DNA of 64,000 nt, taken from NCBI GenBank assembly GCA_016185125.1, contig JACPOC010000017.1:1-64000 (forward strand), written 5' to 3'. The DNA comes from Bacteroidota bacterium. GTDB taxonomy: Bacteria; Bacteroidota; Bacteroidia; B-17B0; Aurantibacillaceae. Under the pieces are notes generated by a model. That model had not been told where the DNA came from and did not search any database. It was given only the letters and a program-made list of their open reading frames with translations. Made by a program: the position numbers and the translations under genes. Below are positions 34,648 to 43,511 of this stretch, in pieces; position 1 is the first letter of the stretch, and the number at the start of each line of letters is the position of its first letter.

Positions 34648-34950
34648 ATGGAAACCAAGGAATTAGTTCGAAAAGCCATTAACACGGCTACCAACGGAAA
34701 ACATGACCATTCAGAAGGTAAAGTAGCAAAAACAATTGAGCAGCAAACCGCTAAACTTCCATCAGATTTATTCTTGTGGGTTGGTTTAGGATGTTTGGCC
34801 GCTTCGGTTGTAACGGGATTAACCGGATTAAAAACTGTAGCTACTGTGGTAGGACAGTTTGCATCTCCAATTCTAATTATGGGTTTATATAATAAACTTG
34901 TTAAGTTAGAAGGTTCTGATAAAAATACTAAAAATCAATTTGTTTATTAA
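34648..34950 (+). CDS. Small two-helix membrane protein, unknown
   Basis: A 100-residue protein. A charged N-terminus with a His/Lys-rich stretch (residues 14-30) is followed by two hydrophobic segments (about 42-62, VGLGCLAASVVTGLTG, and 66-84) and a polar tail. This is a hairpin membrane topology. No family recognised. It has a sigma-54-like promoter and its own terminator, so it looks like an independently regulated stress-type gene at the right edge of the island. Confidence 0.65.
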   Translation: METKELVRKAINTATNGKHDHSEGKVAKTIEQQTAKLPSDLFLWVGLGCLAASVVTGLTGLKTVATVVGQFASPILIMGLYNKLVKLEGSDKNTKNQFVY

Positions 34951-34989
34951 CGGTAAGCGAAAACATTGATAATATAAATAAAAAATATA

Positions 34990-35023
34990 AAAGGCCTGTC
35001 GTTTACGATGGGTCTTTTTATTT
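34990..35023 (+). terminator. Intrinsic terminator after the membrane-protein gene
   Basis: AAAGGCCTGTCG / CGATGGGTCTTT, 12 pairs counting three G-T wobbles, TTTA loop, T-rich tail. Confidence 0.75.
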
Positions 35024-35032
35024 AGAATATGA

Positions 35033-35758
35033 TTAATTCATATTAATAGTCATAGGGATTTCCATTAATAAAAATTCTGTTTTTGTTGTTGCTTTAAGTA
35101 TGATTGATTCGGTATCCCAAATGCCAATTCCATCGCGTGTATTCAGGTTGCTTCCCTTAACTTCCATTTCGCCATTCAAAATAAAAATATACATCCCATT
35201 TCCTGATTTTTTGAGTTTGTATTCAGTTGAAAAATCTTTATCAAAATCGGCCAGATAAAACCACGCATCCTGATGTATCCATACACCGTCGTCCTGTGCA
35301 TTTGGCGAAATAATCTGCTGAAGTTTATTGTGTCTGTGCTTTTCATTTAAAGTAATTTGGCCATAACGCGGAGTAACATTTTTTTTATTCGGAAAAATCC
35401 AAATCTGTAAAAGCTTCGTTAGCTTATTGTTATTAGGGTTGTATTCGCTGTGTTTTATTCCGGTGCCGGCACTCATCACCTGAATATCCCCATTTTTTAT
35501 TACCGCGCTATTGCCCATGCTATCTTTGTGTTCCAAATCTCCTTCTAATGGAATGGTGATGATTTCCATATTATCATGAGGATGCGTACCAAAGCCCATT
35601 CCCGGATCAATGCGATCGTCGTTTAATACGCGCAACACACCAAAATGCATTCGCTCTGGATTGTAATAATTTGCGAAACTGAATGTATGGTAGCTATCAA
35701 GCCATCCGTGATTTGCATGTCCGCGTGTTTCCGCTTTGTGAATAACTGTATTTTCCAT
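35033..35758 (-). CDS. Pirin family bicupin (YhhW-like)
   Basis: A 241-residue pirin. The metal-binding N-cupin has GFGTHPHDNMEIITIPLEG with the His-x-His and Glu ligands, and KHSEYNPN supplies the next histidine. The opening GWLDSYHTFSFANYYNPERM is typical of YhhW-type quercetin dioxygenase-like pirins. The native substrate is unknown. It is monocistronic. Confidence 0.9.
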   Translation of the reverse strand: MENTVIHKAETRGHANHGWLDSYHTFSFANYYNPERMHFGVLRVLNDDRIDPGMGFGTHPHDNMEIITIPLEGDLEHKDSMGNSAVIKNGDIQVMSAGTGIKHSEYNPNNNKLTKLLQIWIFPNKKNVTPRYGQITLNEKHRHNKLQQIISPNAQDDGVWIHQDAWFYLADFDKDFSTEYKLKKSGNGMYIFILNGEMEVKGSNLNTRDGIGIWDTESIILKATTKTEFLLMEIPMTINMN

Positions 35759-35983
35759 AATTTTATTTGTATTTTATAATCTTACAAAAGCGGTAACCGT
35801 TATAAACATCCCGTGTTCGCAAAACGTCCTTTTTTTTATAAGATATTTTTTATCCATTACCATAAAAGTTGCTTTGTAAATTTAAAAAAAGAAATTGTGT
35901 AATTTAATTTCTTAACAAAATTAAGCATCAGTATGATATTGGTGATAACCCAGGTATAATTTATTAAATTCGTAATTATAATT

Positions 35984-36709
35984 ATGAGGAGCCTGGCATT
36001 TACTATAGTGTTTATGATTTTGGCAAGCGGTATGTTGGCACAAAGCAAAATAAAAATATATCTGTTTCCGGGCCAAGGCTCTGATTACAGGATATTTGAT
36101 TCATTGGATTTTGATTTAAATAAATATAATATAGTTTATATAGCATATCCTGTTCCCAAAAAAGGCATGAGTTTAAAGGAATATTCGCAATCGTTGGCTC
36201 ATAAAATTGATACCTTAAAACCCTTTATTTTAATTGGTGTTTCTTTAGGTGGAATGATTTGTTGCGAGTTGAGTGAAGTATTAAGGGCTGAAAAAGTAAT
36301 CATTATTTCCAGCGCAAAGAAGAGAAGTGAACTGCCGCTTCGATACAGATTTCAAAAAGCAATTCCCTTGTATAAACTCGTTCCTGCATCTTTAATAAAA
36401 ACAGGAGCTAAAATGTTGCAGCCACTTGTTGAACGGGACAGAAGAAAAAATAAAAGCACTTTCAAAAAAATGTTGAACGCTAAGGATTCAAAGTTTATGA
36501 AACGAACTGTTGAAATGATCATTAAATGGGATAGAAAAACAAACACGAAAAATATTTTTCATATTCATGGAACCAAAGATCATACTTTACCTTATCGGTA
36601 TGTAAAGCCCGATTATACCGTTGAAAAAGGTTCGCACATGATGACGCTGACAGATTTTAAGAGGGTACAGGAATATATTGATTTGATTTTAAGACCTCAA
36701 AGACCCTGA
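35984..36709 (+). CDS. Secreted or membrane-anchored alpha/beta hydrolase
   Basis: A 241-residue hydrolase with a signal-like N-terminus (MRSLAFTIVFMILASGMLAQ). The nucleophile elbow is GVSLGG (about residues 85-90), the oxyanion-side motif LFPGQGSDYRIF is near the start, and a C-terminal HGTKDHTLPY and GSHMM supply the acid and histidine. The substrate is unknown. Its stop lies inside the left arm of a palindrome. Confidence 0.75.
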   Translation: MRSLAFTIVFMILASGMLAQSKIKIYLFPGQGSDYRIFDSLDFDLNKYNIVYIAYPVPKKGMSLKEYSQSLAHKIDTLKPFILIGVSLGGMICCELSEVLRAEKVIIISSAKKRSELPLRYRFQKAIPLYKLVPASLIKTGAKMLQPLVERDRRKNKSTFKKMLNAKDSKFMKRTVEMIIKWDRKTNTKNIFHIHGTKDHTLPYRYVKPDYTVEKGSHMMTLTDFKRVQEYIDLILRPQRP

Positions 36710-36732
36710 AGTTTTTTAAACCTTCAGGGTCT
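36701..36732. repeat. Palindromic repeat element
   Basis: AGACCCTGAAG / CTTCAGGGTCT, 11-bp perfect arms with a 10-nt AT-rich loop, overlapping the end of the hydrolase gene. The arms resemble the dispersed palindromes seen between Bacteroidota genes. It sits on the 3' side of a transposase remnant. Confidence 0.65.
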
Positions 36733-36799
36733 ACGGTTATAAGATTCAAGGTTTTAACTTTGAGATGTAATATAAGTGTTCTTAAAATTTTAGTAATCC

Positions 36800-36956
36800 A
36801 CTTAACCAATCTATTACCTCCCTTTTTTAAAATCGGAATATCGTCTGAGTTCTTTACCTCTTCCGGAAGCATTAATCCTTTATACGAAGAATATTTCCAT
36901 TGGTCTGCGCGGTCACATAAGCCAGCTTCTAATGGATTTAATAATGCGTTTAAGAA
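36800..36956 (-). pseudogene. Remnant of a REP-associated tyrosine (Y1) transposase C-terminus
   Basis: The minus-strand frame from 36956 reads NPLEAGLCDRADQWKYSSYK near its start, which matches the conserved C-terminal segment of RAYT/IS200-type transposases (NPVRAGLVERPEDYxWSSYR). No HUH catalytic region or start is present, because the radical SAM gene directly adjoins on the other side. The frame runs on with unrelated residues. It is a truncated relic; the left boundary is approximate. Confidence 0.55.
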
Positions 36957-38027
36957 TCAAAACAAACTCAGTTGCGCCTCACCGGCTTTATAATTAAAGG
37001 CGTTTAAATTAAATTCAAAACGTTTGGCGTTTTTCATAAATTGTTTTTTAGAAAGTTCAAAAAGTTGCTTGATGCTTTCGGCCATTTTTCCTTCTCCTCG
37101 CATTCTTACGCCAAATCGGCTATCGTTAACATCGCCGCCATGACTATCAGAGATCTGATTCCAGACTTTATCGGCTCTATCCGGAAAAATTTTCAGTAAC
37201 CAGTCTTTAAAAATAGGACCAACAGATCCGTTCAGCCTTACTATTGTATATCCTGCGCTTGTTGCTCCTGCCTTTGCTGCCGCTTCTATTACATTTGGTA
37301 TTTCGTGGTTATTTATACCCGGAATAATTGGCGCCACCATTACCCCGCAAGGAATTCCCAGACCCGATAGACTCTCCAGCACTTTAAATCTGTTTTTATA
37401 AGTAGCCGTTCTCGGCTCTAATTTTAAACGCATGTTTTCATCAGTTCCGGTAATAGAAACCATCACGTTTACCAAATTGTGTTTAGCCAGTTCTTCCAAA
37501 ATATCTGCGTCTCTTAATATCAGCGAATTTTTGGTAATAATACCTACAGGATGCTTGTACTTTAAACAGGTTTGTAGAATCTTTCGGGTAATGCCTAATT
37601 GTTTTTCCAAGGGTTGGTAGCAATCTGTATTGCCGGACAACATTATGGGCTGAGGCTTCCATTTTTTGCTGCTAAAATGCTTTTCCAGAATATCGGTAAC
37701 TCCTTGTTTCACTATTATTTTTTGTTCGAAATCAAGCCCCGCACTGTATCCCCAGTATTCGTGGGTGTTTCGGGCATAACAATAAACGCAGCCGTGTTCG
37801 CATCCCTGATAGGGATTAAGGGAATATTCCGCGCTCAAATCCGGACTATCAACTTTGTTTATTACCGTTTTAGGGTAGGTGTAAATGACTTCCGTTTTTT
37901 GGTTCACCACAAATTCCTCATCCAAAACCTCCGGATTTTCCTGCGTATAAACAAACTTATTAAACTTGTTATGAATATTAATTTGCGATCCTCTTCCTTT
38001 AAAATATGAATCAACGGGTGTAATCAT
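36957..38027 (-). CDS. Radical SAM protein (PA0069 / spore-photoproduct-lyase-like)
   Basis: A 356-residue radical SAM enzyme. The 4Fe-4S motif is in NPYQGCEHGCVYCYARNTHE (C-x3-C-x2-C, about residues 76-83), preceded by the family N-terminus with GRGSQINIHNKF. VMVSITGTDENMRLKLEPRT is the SAM-contacting strand region. The family is widespread but its reaction is not known. Its stop codon adjoins the transposase remnant, so the C-terminus may have been altered, though the length is normal. Confidence 0.88.
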   Translation of the reverse strand: MITPVDSYFKGRGSQINIHNKFNKFVYTQENPEVLDEEFVVNQKTEVIYTYPKTVINKVDSPDLSAEYSLNPYQGCEHGCVYCYARNTHEYWGYSAGLDFEQKIIVKQGVTDILEKHFSSKKWKPQPIMLSGNTDCYQPLEKQLGITRKILQTCLKYKHPVGIITKNSLILRDADILEELAKHNLVNVMVSITGTDENMRLKLEPRTATYKNRFKVLESLSGLGIPCGVMVAPIIPGINNHEIPNVIEAAAKAGATSAGYTIVRLNGSVGPIFKDWLLKIFPDRADKVWNQISDSHGGDVNDSRFGVRMRGEGKMAESIKQLFELSKKQFMKNAKRFEFNLNAFNYKAGEAQLSLF

Positions 38028-38095
38028 ACCACAAAATTAGTATATAACATAGCAATTGGTGGCTATGAATTATAGCAATTTTATGTAAGATGCTC

Positions 38096-38121
38096 AAAAA
38101 AAGCCGCTCGACATGAGCAGC
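38096..38121 (-). terminator. Intrinsic terminator of trxA
   Basis: Minus-strand GCTGCTC / GAGCGGC, 7 pairs with one G-T, 5-nt loop, followed by T7. Confidence 0.85.
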
Positions 38122-38146
38122 TCCTTACTAAATTATTTTTTCTCGA

Positions 38147-38464
38147 TTACAATTGAGCGTCTAACTTAGCGGCCAAAGCAGCCTTAGGCACAACACCAAC
38201 TTGTTTATCAACAACCTGCCCGTTTTTAAAATATAAAAGAGTAGGAATGTTGCGGATACCGTAATTTGTGCTTATGGTTGAATTCTGATCCACATTAACT
38301 TTACCAATTACCGCTTTGCCTTCGTATTCTTTAGCAAGCTCTTCAACTACGGGGCCAACCATTCGGCAAGGGCCGCACCATTCCGCCCAAAAGTCTACCA
38401 ATACGGGTTTGTTACTTTTTAATACAAGTTCATCAAAGTTTGCATCTGTAATTTCTATTGCCAT
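38147..38464 (-). CDS. trxA: Thioredoxin
   Basis: A 105-residue cytoplasmic thioredoxin with active site AEWCGPCRM (CGPC at residues 30-33) and the cis-proline loop RNIPTLL. No signal peptide. Normal length. It has its own terminator. Confidence 0.95.
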   Translation of the reverse strand: MAIEITDANFDELVLKSNKPVLVDFWAEWCGPCRMVGPVVEELAKEYEGKAVIGKVNVDQNSTISTNYGIRNIPTLLYFKNGQVVDKQVGVVPKAALAAKLDAQL

Positions 38465-38563
38465 GATATTTAGTTTTTAATTATTTGTTTATTTAATTTT
38501 CTATTTAAAGTTAAGCTTTGTTTTTTTAATCTTAAAATAAAAAAACCTAAATGTTATTTTCAA

Positions 38564-41236
38564 TTAACTAACAATAACATTATTCTTTCTGTGAAGATAA
38601 ATTCCTGTTCCTACTAAAAGTAATACCAGGATGGATCCTATAATTGCTATGGTAGTGGCGGTTTTATAAGTGGCAGGTTCAAATTTAAACTCAATTGTAT
38701 GTTTTCCTGCCGGGATGTTTAAGCCGCGTAATACATAATCAACATTAGCGTGAGGTTTTAAAACCCCATCCACGTATGCGTTCCATCCTTTGGGATAATA
38801 GATCTCCGAAAAAACGGCAAATTGTTCTTCCCCGCTTTGGCTTTCATAAATCAAATCATTGGCTTGATACGAGGTGAGTTTTATTGAACCTTCTGCGCTG
38901 TATGAATTTTTTAAACCTAATTCTTCTTTGTATTTTTTATTCAGAATTGCCTGAACTTTTGTATTGATGTAATACAATCCCACAATTTCACTATCGGGAT
39001 CATTAACTATTCTAAGCGACTTAACAAACCAAACACTTCCGTTAGCCTGCGGATTTTTAAAGGGAATAACCGCGCGTTCTTCGCCACCTGCGGGAATAAT
39101 AAAATATTTAGTATTCAACATGTTTATCACATTCATTTTTCCTAAAAGAGATTGCATCATACTGTCGTTTGAAGCGGCCTTGCTTACATCCGTATAAAAA
39201 GCCTTTATTTCCGGATCGATATGAAATTCAATCAACTCCGCATACTTTTTGAGTTTGGCCCCGTGATAACCTCCAATAGATTTATGATAGTAAGAAGTGC
39301 TTGCATCATTAAAAGTATTATTCGTTAAATTCAACACGCGGTAATCCGGATCCGGATCTCTTAGAATTTCATCATCAGCAGCGGTTTTAGCAACCAAACT
39401 TTGTAAATTTTGTTCCTTAGTTACAAAAGATTTTGCATTCAGATAACGGTTATCAACGGTCCAAAGATCAATAGTAATAAATAATCCAAGCGCTACAAAA
39501 AATAATTCTTTTTTAATTTTATTGGTGAAGTACAAATAAAGCGTACCAAAGGCCAATAAAATAAAAATTAAAGAGCGAATGGCATCTGCTTTGAAAATTG
39601 ATTTTCGCGCCACTTCAATCTGCGCCATTAACTGAGTAACTTCAGATCGAACTTGCTCTTCTGTTCCTTGTCCCGCTTTTACATATTCTCGTATCATTTG
39701 CTGCTCTTCGCCCTGCGCCAAAAAAGAATTGAACAAGTCAGGTGCCAAATAACAGAACAGACAAAATCCTCCCACAATACTTACTGAAACAATAATAATT
39801 TTTTTTAAGCTTTGTTCGTGTTTTAAGAATCTTAATTTAATTTTTGCTTCCCAATTTTTGAATTTAAGCAGTTCGTTTACTCCCATAACAGCGAGTAGGG
39901 GAATGGTTAATTCTGCAATAACCATAAGCATGGATACGGCTCTGAATTTATTGTATCCCGGCACATGATCCATAAAAAAATCAGTTAAAGCCATAAAATT
40001 ATTGCCCCACGCCAACGCAATGGTTAACAGCGTAGCAAAAAATACAGGCCATTTAAGCGGATTTTTTATAATAAACATTCCCAATAAGGCCAGAAACATA
40101 ATGATGGCACCAATATAAACCGGTCCGCTTGTAAATGGCTGATCGCCGAAATATGCATTACTGCTTGCAACTTGTTGACGATAGTCAGGATTTACTTTTT
40201 TAAGTGCATTTTCATCGGCATTTCCAATGGCCGATGTTGCTCCACCTTTAAAATCAGGGATAAGAAAAGTAAATGTTTCTCCAATGCCATAGCTCCAATT
40301 AGTAGCGTAATCTTTATCTAAACCCGTGGTTTTGTTTTTCGAATGTTTTTCTTTTTCACCGGTATTAATATAATTTCCTTTTGCGGCGGGCTGCGCAACA
40401 TTGCCGTCAAGGCCTACAGCCGAAGACCGTGCCGCTTTAATTGAATTGTAATTGATGGTCAATTCAGATTTTCCGCGGGTGCTGTATTTGCCGTATTCGT
40501 TGGTAGTTAAAAGATTTCCGGCATTTGGTAATGCACCAATAATAGAAGCGAGAATAAAAAACGCGAATGCTTTGAAGAACACAGGCAGTTGTTTTTGTTT
40601 AAAGGATTCTATGAAATATCCTGCAATAATAAATGCAATAAGAATGTATCCGTAATAGGAGATCTGAACGTGATTGGCGTTTAATTCCATTGCTGTGAAT
40701 AATGTAGTTACAGCCAATCCTAACCAGTGCTTGCCTCTGAAAAGCAGGATAACACCACCTAGTAACGCGGGCAAATATCCCAAAGCATTTGCTTTCGAAT
40801 TATGCCCTGCTTCCAAAATAATCAGGAAATACGAACTCAATCCATAGGCAATGGCTCCTATTAATGAGAGCCATGGGTTAATATCCAGACATAACATCAA
40901 AATAAAAAATCCGATAAAATACAAAAACACGTATCCCGCAGGTAAAGGGATAAATAGTTTAAAAACATTGTCCAATTTTCCTATCCAATTTCCCGGATAT
41001 AAGGTTGAGATCTGGTATGCAGGCATTCCTCCAAACATACTGTTTGTCCATAATGGTTCTGTTTTCTTTTCCTTTCTAAAATCAGCTATTTCCTTGCTCA
41101 TGCCTTTATGGCGGGCAATATCATCCTGTCTAAGCTCTTTTCCGCCTAATAATGGTTTAAAATAAATTAAAGTTATGATTGCAAAAATTATTACAGCTGC
41201 GGCATGGGGTATGTACTTTTTGTAATTGAAATTCAT
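38564..41236 (-). CDS. YfhO-family multi-pass membrane protein
   Basis: An 890-residue protein with about 12 or more transmembrane helices in the first 580 residues and one at the C-terminus. The motif FGGMPAYQISTLYPGNW and the C-terminal soluble YPKGWNAYVDGVLKPHANVD are typical of YfhO (bacterial membrane protein, GT-C-like fold), which attaches sugars to envelope polymers in Gram-positives. The ATG at 41236 is preferred over a GTG at 41299, because a -7 box lies between them. Confidence 0.82.
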   Translation of the reverse strand: MNFNYKKYIPHAAAVIIFAIITLIYFKPLLGGKELRQDDIARHKGMSKEIADFRKEKKTEPLWTNSMFGGMPAYQISTLYPGNWIGKLDNVFKLFIPLPAGYVFLYFIGFFILMLCLDINPWLSLIGAIAYGLSSYFLIILEAGHNSKANALGYLPALLGGVILLFRGKHWLGLAVTTLFTAMELNANHVQISYYGYILIAFIIAGYFIESFKQKQLPVFFKAFAFFILASIIGALPNAGNLLTTNEYGKYSTRGKSELTINYNSIKAARSSAVGLDGNVAQPAAKGNYINTGEKEKHSKNKTTGLDKDYATNWSYGIGETFTFLIPDFKGGATSAIGNADENALKKVNPDYRQQVASSNAYFGDQPFTSGPVYIGAIIMFLALLGMFIIKNPLKWPVFFATLLTIALAWGNNFMALTDFFMDHVPGYNKFRAVSMLMVIAELTIPLLAVMGVNELLKFKNWEAKIKLRFLKHEQSLKKIIIVSVSIVGGFCLFCYLAPDLFNSFLAQGEEQQMIREYVKAGQGTEEQVRSEVTQLMAQIEVARKSIFKADAIRSLIFILLAFGTLYLYFTNKIKKELFFVALGLFITIDLWTVDNRYLNAKSFVTKEQNLQSLVAKTAADDEILRDPDPDYRVLNLTNNTFNDASTSYYHKSIGGYHGAKLKKYAELIEFHIDPEIKAFYTDVSKAASNDSMMQSLLGKMNVINMLNTKYFIIPAGGEERAVIPFKNPQANGSVWFVKSLRIVNDPDSEIVGLYYINTKVQAILNKKYKEELGLKNSYSAEGSIKLTSYQANDLIYESQSGEEQFAVFSEIYYPKGWNAYVDGVLKPHANVDYVLRGLNIPAGKHTIEFKFEPATYKTATTIAIIGSILVLLLVGTGIYLHRKNNVIVS

Positions 41237-41254
41237 AGTATGGTTTATAACGGG

Positions 41255-41262
41255 CAAAGATA
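41255..41262 (-). promoter_or_regulatory. -7 box for the YfhO-family gene
   Basis: TATCTTTG on the minus strand, exact consensus, 18 nt before ATG 41236. It rules out the upstream GTG start. Confidence 0.5.
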
Positions 41263-41306
41263 TTAAAATATTGTTTTTACCCGTGTTTAATAAAATCACC
41301 TACAAT

Positions 41307-41336
41307 TTTGTTAAACCGTGGGTTTTCTTAATTTTG
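41307..41336 (+). promoter_or_regulatory. Full promoter of the diacetamido-sugar operon
   Basis: TTTG (41307-41310), 18-bp spacer, TAATTTTG (41329-41336), 11 nt before ATG 41348. This is the best two-part Bacteroidota promoter in the window. Confidence 0.65.
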
Positions 41337-41347
41337 CATAGAATTTT

Positions 41348-41932
41348 ATGAACGAAAATAAAAATTTTTACGCGCATCCAACTGCGCTTATTGATGAAGG
41401 CTGCGAAATAGGGGAAGGAACCAAAATTTGGCATTTTTCGCATATTATGCCTAATTGTAAATTGGGTAAAAATTGTAATATTGGACAAAATGTTGTTATT
41501 TCTCCTGATGTTGTTTTAGGTAATAATGTGAAGGCTCAGAATAATATTTCCATTTATACCGGAGTTACCTGCGATGACGATGTCTTTCTCGGTCCAAGCA
41601 TGGTTTTTACCAATGTTATTAATCCGCGTAGTGCGGTTAACCGAAAAAATCAATATGCTAAAACACACGTAGGTAAAGGTGCCTCCATTGGAGCAAATGC
41701 TACAATTGTTTGCGGGCATGATATTGGTAAATTTGCTTTTATAGGTGCAGGTACCGTTGTAACAAAGCATGTTCCCGATTTTGCTTTAATAGTTGGGAAT
41801 CCTGGTCGTCAGATAGGCTGGATGAGCGAGTACGGACACCGACTGGAGTTTGATAAAGAAGGCTTTGCTTTATGTAAAGAAAGCGGACAAAAATATAAAT
41901 TGGAAAATAATTTAGTTTCGCGGGTTAATTGA
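41348..41932 (+). CDS. WbpD-like N-acetyltransferase (left-handed beta-helix)
   Basis: A 194-residue hexapeptide-repeat acetyltransferase. The repeats IGQNVVISPDVVLGNNVKAQ and KGASIGANATIVCGHDIGKF build the beta-helix, and the C-terminus GNPGRQIGWMSEYG is diagnostic of WbpD/WlbB. These enzymes acetylate UDP-GlcNAc(3NH2)A to UDP-2,3-diacetamido-2,3-dideoxyglucuronate. The matching oxidoreductase and UDP-sugar dehydrogenase follow in the same operon. Confidence 0.85.
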   Translation: MNENKNFYAHPTALIDEGCEIGEGTKIWHFSHIMPNCKLGKNCNIGQNVVISPDVVLGNNVKAQNNISIYTGVTCDDDVFLGPSMVFTNVINPRSAVNRKNQYAKTHVGKGASIGANATIVCGHDIGKFAFIGAGTVVTKHVPDFALIVGNPGRQIGWMSEYGHRLEFDKEGFALCKESGQKYKLENNLVSRVN

Positions 41933-41939
41933 TATAAGT

Positions 41940-42449
41940 ATGCAACTGCAAAAAATACAGTCGAAAATATACTATATCAGAGAACTTCGCGTGATGTTGG
42001 ATTTTGATCTTGCTCAACTTTATGAAGTAGAAACGAGAGTATTAAATCAGGCAGTTAAACGCAATATAAAGCGTTTTCCTGAAGATTTTATGTTTCAGTT
42101 AACTCAGGAAGAATGGGAGGTTATGTCATCACAAATTGTGACAACATTGTCACGCAAGCGCCCAAAATCGGCCTTACCTTTTGCTTTTACCGAACAGGGA
42201 TTGGCCATGTTAAGTGGCATCTTAAATTCCGATAAAGCAATAAATGTAAATATTGGAATAATGCGTGCATTTGTTGTTTTGCGGCAATTTGCTTTAACAA
42301 ATGAAAAATTAACAATAAAATTAAAAGAAATAGAAACTAAATACGACAAACAATTTAAAGACGTATATGAAGCTATAAATTTTTTATTGCAAAAAGAAAA
42401 AATTCAAACTTTGCAGCAAAAAAGAAAAAAGATAGGATTTAAAAAGTAA
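41940..42449 (+). CDS. ORF6N-domain DNA-binding protein
   Basis: A 169-residue protein. The N-terminal about 90 residues form an ORF6N domain (YYIRELRVMLDFDLAQLYEV, then RFPEDFMFQLTQEEW), followed by LPFAFTEQGLAMLSGILNSD and a coiled-coil, Lys-rich tail. ORF6N domains are phage-type DNA-binding modules often joined to antirepressors. It lies 7 nt after the acetyltransferase and 1 nt before the oxidoreductase, inside a sugar-nucleotide operon, which is an odd setting. It may be an acquired regulator. Confidence 0.8.
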   Translation: MQLQKIQSKIYYIRELRVMLDFDLAQLYEVETRVLNQAVKRNIKRFPEDFMFQLTQEEWEVMSSQIVTTLSRKRPKSALPFAFTEQGLAMLSGILNSDKAINVNIGIMRAFVVLRQFALTNEKLTIKLKEIETKYDKQFKDVYEAINFLLQKEKIQTLQQKRKKIGFKK

Positions 42450-42450
42450 A

Positions 42451-43497
42451 ATGACACATTTAAATAAAATTAAATTCGCCGTAATAGGGCAGGGGCATAT
42501 AGGTAAACGGCACGCTGAAATGGTTCGCAGAAATGAAAATTGCGAATTGGTAGCAGTATGCGACGCTTTACCAAAGGAAAAATTAGGACTTGAAAATATT
42601 AAAGAGAAATTTTACAACAGCATTGACGACCTTTTAAAAGCACATCCTGAAGTGGAAGTGGTTAATGTTTGTACACCTAACGGTTTGCATAGTGAACACT
42701 CTTTAAAAGCTCTTAATCACAGCAAGCATGTGGTAGTTGAAAAACCAATGGCCTTAAGCAAAGCCGATTGCGAAAAAATAATTTACGGTGCCTTGCATCA
42801 TCATAAAACCGTGTTTTGTGTAATGCAAAATCGTTATTCTCCTCCGAGTGTTTGGTTAAAAGAAATTGTGAGTAATAAAACGATTGGCGATATTTATATG
42901 GTTCAGCTCAATTGTTATTGGAACCGAGACGAACGTTACTATAAAAAAGGTAATTGGAAGGGAACTTCCGAACTTGATGGCGGCACCTTATTTACACAAT
43001 TCAGTCACTGGATTGATATTATGTATTGGATTTTTGGAGACATCACCAACATTCAGGCAAAATTTGCAGATTTCAATCACAGTAACACCACCGCTTTTGA
43101 AGACAGTGGTTTTGTAAGTTTTGATTTTGTAAATGGAGGCATGGGCTGCGTCAATTATTCTACCGCTGTGTGGGATAAAAATCTGGAGTCTTCCCTTACA
43201 ATTGTTGGAAGCAAAGGAAGTGTTAAAGTGGGTGGGCAATACATGGATCAGATAGAAGTATGTAATATAAAAGATTACACTATGCCGAAACTTGCCGAAA
43301 CAAATCCGGCGAATGATTATGGAGCTTATAAAGGTTCGGCTAACAATCACCACAACGTTATTGAAAATGTGGTGGAGACTTTAAGAGGAAAAAATAAAAT
43401 TACAACCAATGCTTTAGAGGGATTAAAGGTGGTAGATATCATTGAACGCATTTATGCATTACGACCTGCAACAGTAATTAAAAATTTAAATTCATAA
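42451..43497 (+). CDS. Gfo/Idh/MocA oxidoreductase (WbpB/WlbA-like)
   Basis: A 348-residue NAD-dependent oxidoreductase. The Rossmann motif FAVIGQGHIGKRHAEMV is at residues 9-25 and the catalytic EKPMALSKADCE near 97. DGGTLFTQFSHWIDIMYWIF is typical of the WlbA branch, which oxidises UDP-GlcNAcA at C3. With the neighbours it forms steps of UDP-diacetamido-uronic acid synthesis. The WbpE aminotransferase is not in the window. Confidence 0.85.
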   Translation: MTHLNKIKFAVIGQGHIGKRHAEMVRRNENCELVAVCDALPKEKLGLENIKEKFYNSIDDLLKAHPEVEVVNVCTPNGLHSEHSLKALNHSKHVVVEKPMALSKADCEKIIYGALHHHKTVFCVMQNRYSPPSVWLKEIVSNKTIGDIYMVQLNCYWNRDERYYKKGNWKGTSELDGGTLFTQFSHWIDIMYWIFGDITNIQAKFADFNHSNTTAFEDSGFVSFDFVNGGMGCVNYSTAVWDKNLESSLTIVGSKGSVKVGGQYMDQIEVCNIKDYTMPKLAETNPANDYGAYKGSANNHHNVIENVVETLRGKNKITTNALEGLKVVDIIERIYALRPATVIKNLNS

Positions 43498-43511
43498 TTA
43501 AAAAAGATAGA

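Noticed and set aside
38564-41299. YfhO frame starting at GTG 41299
   Set aside because: An exact -7 box lies between this GTG and ATG 41236, so the upstream start would not be transcribed.
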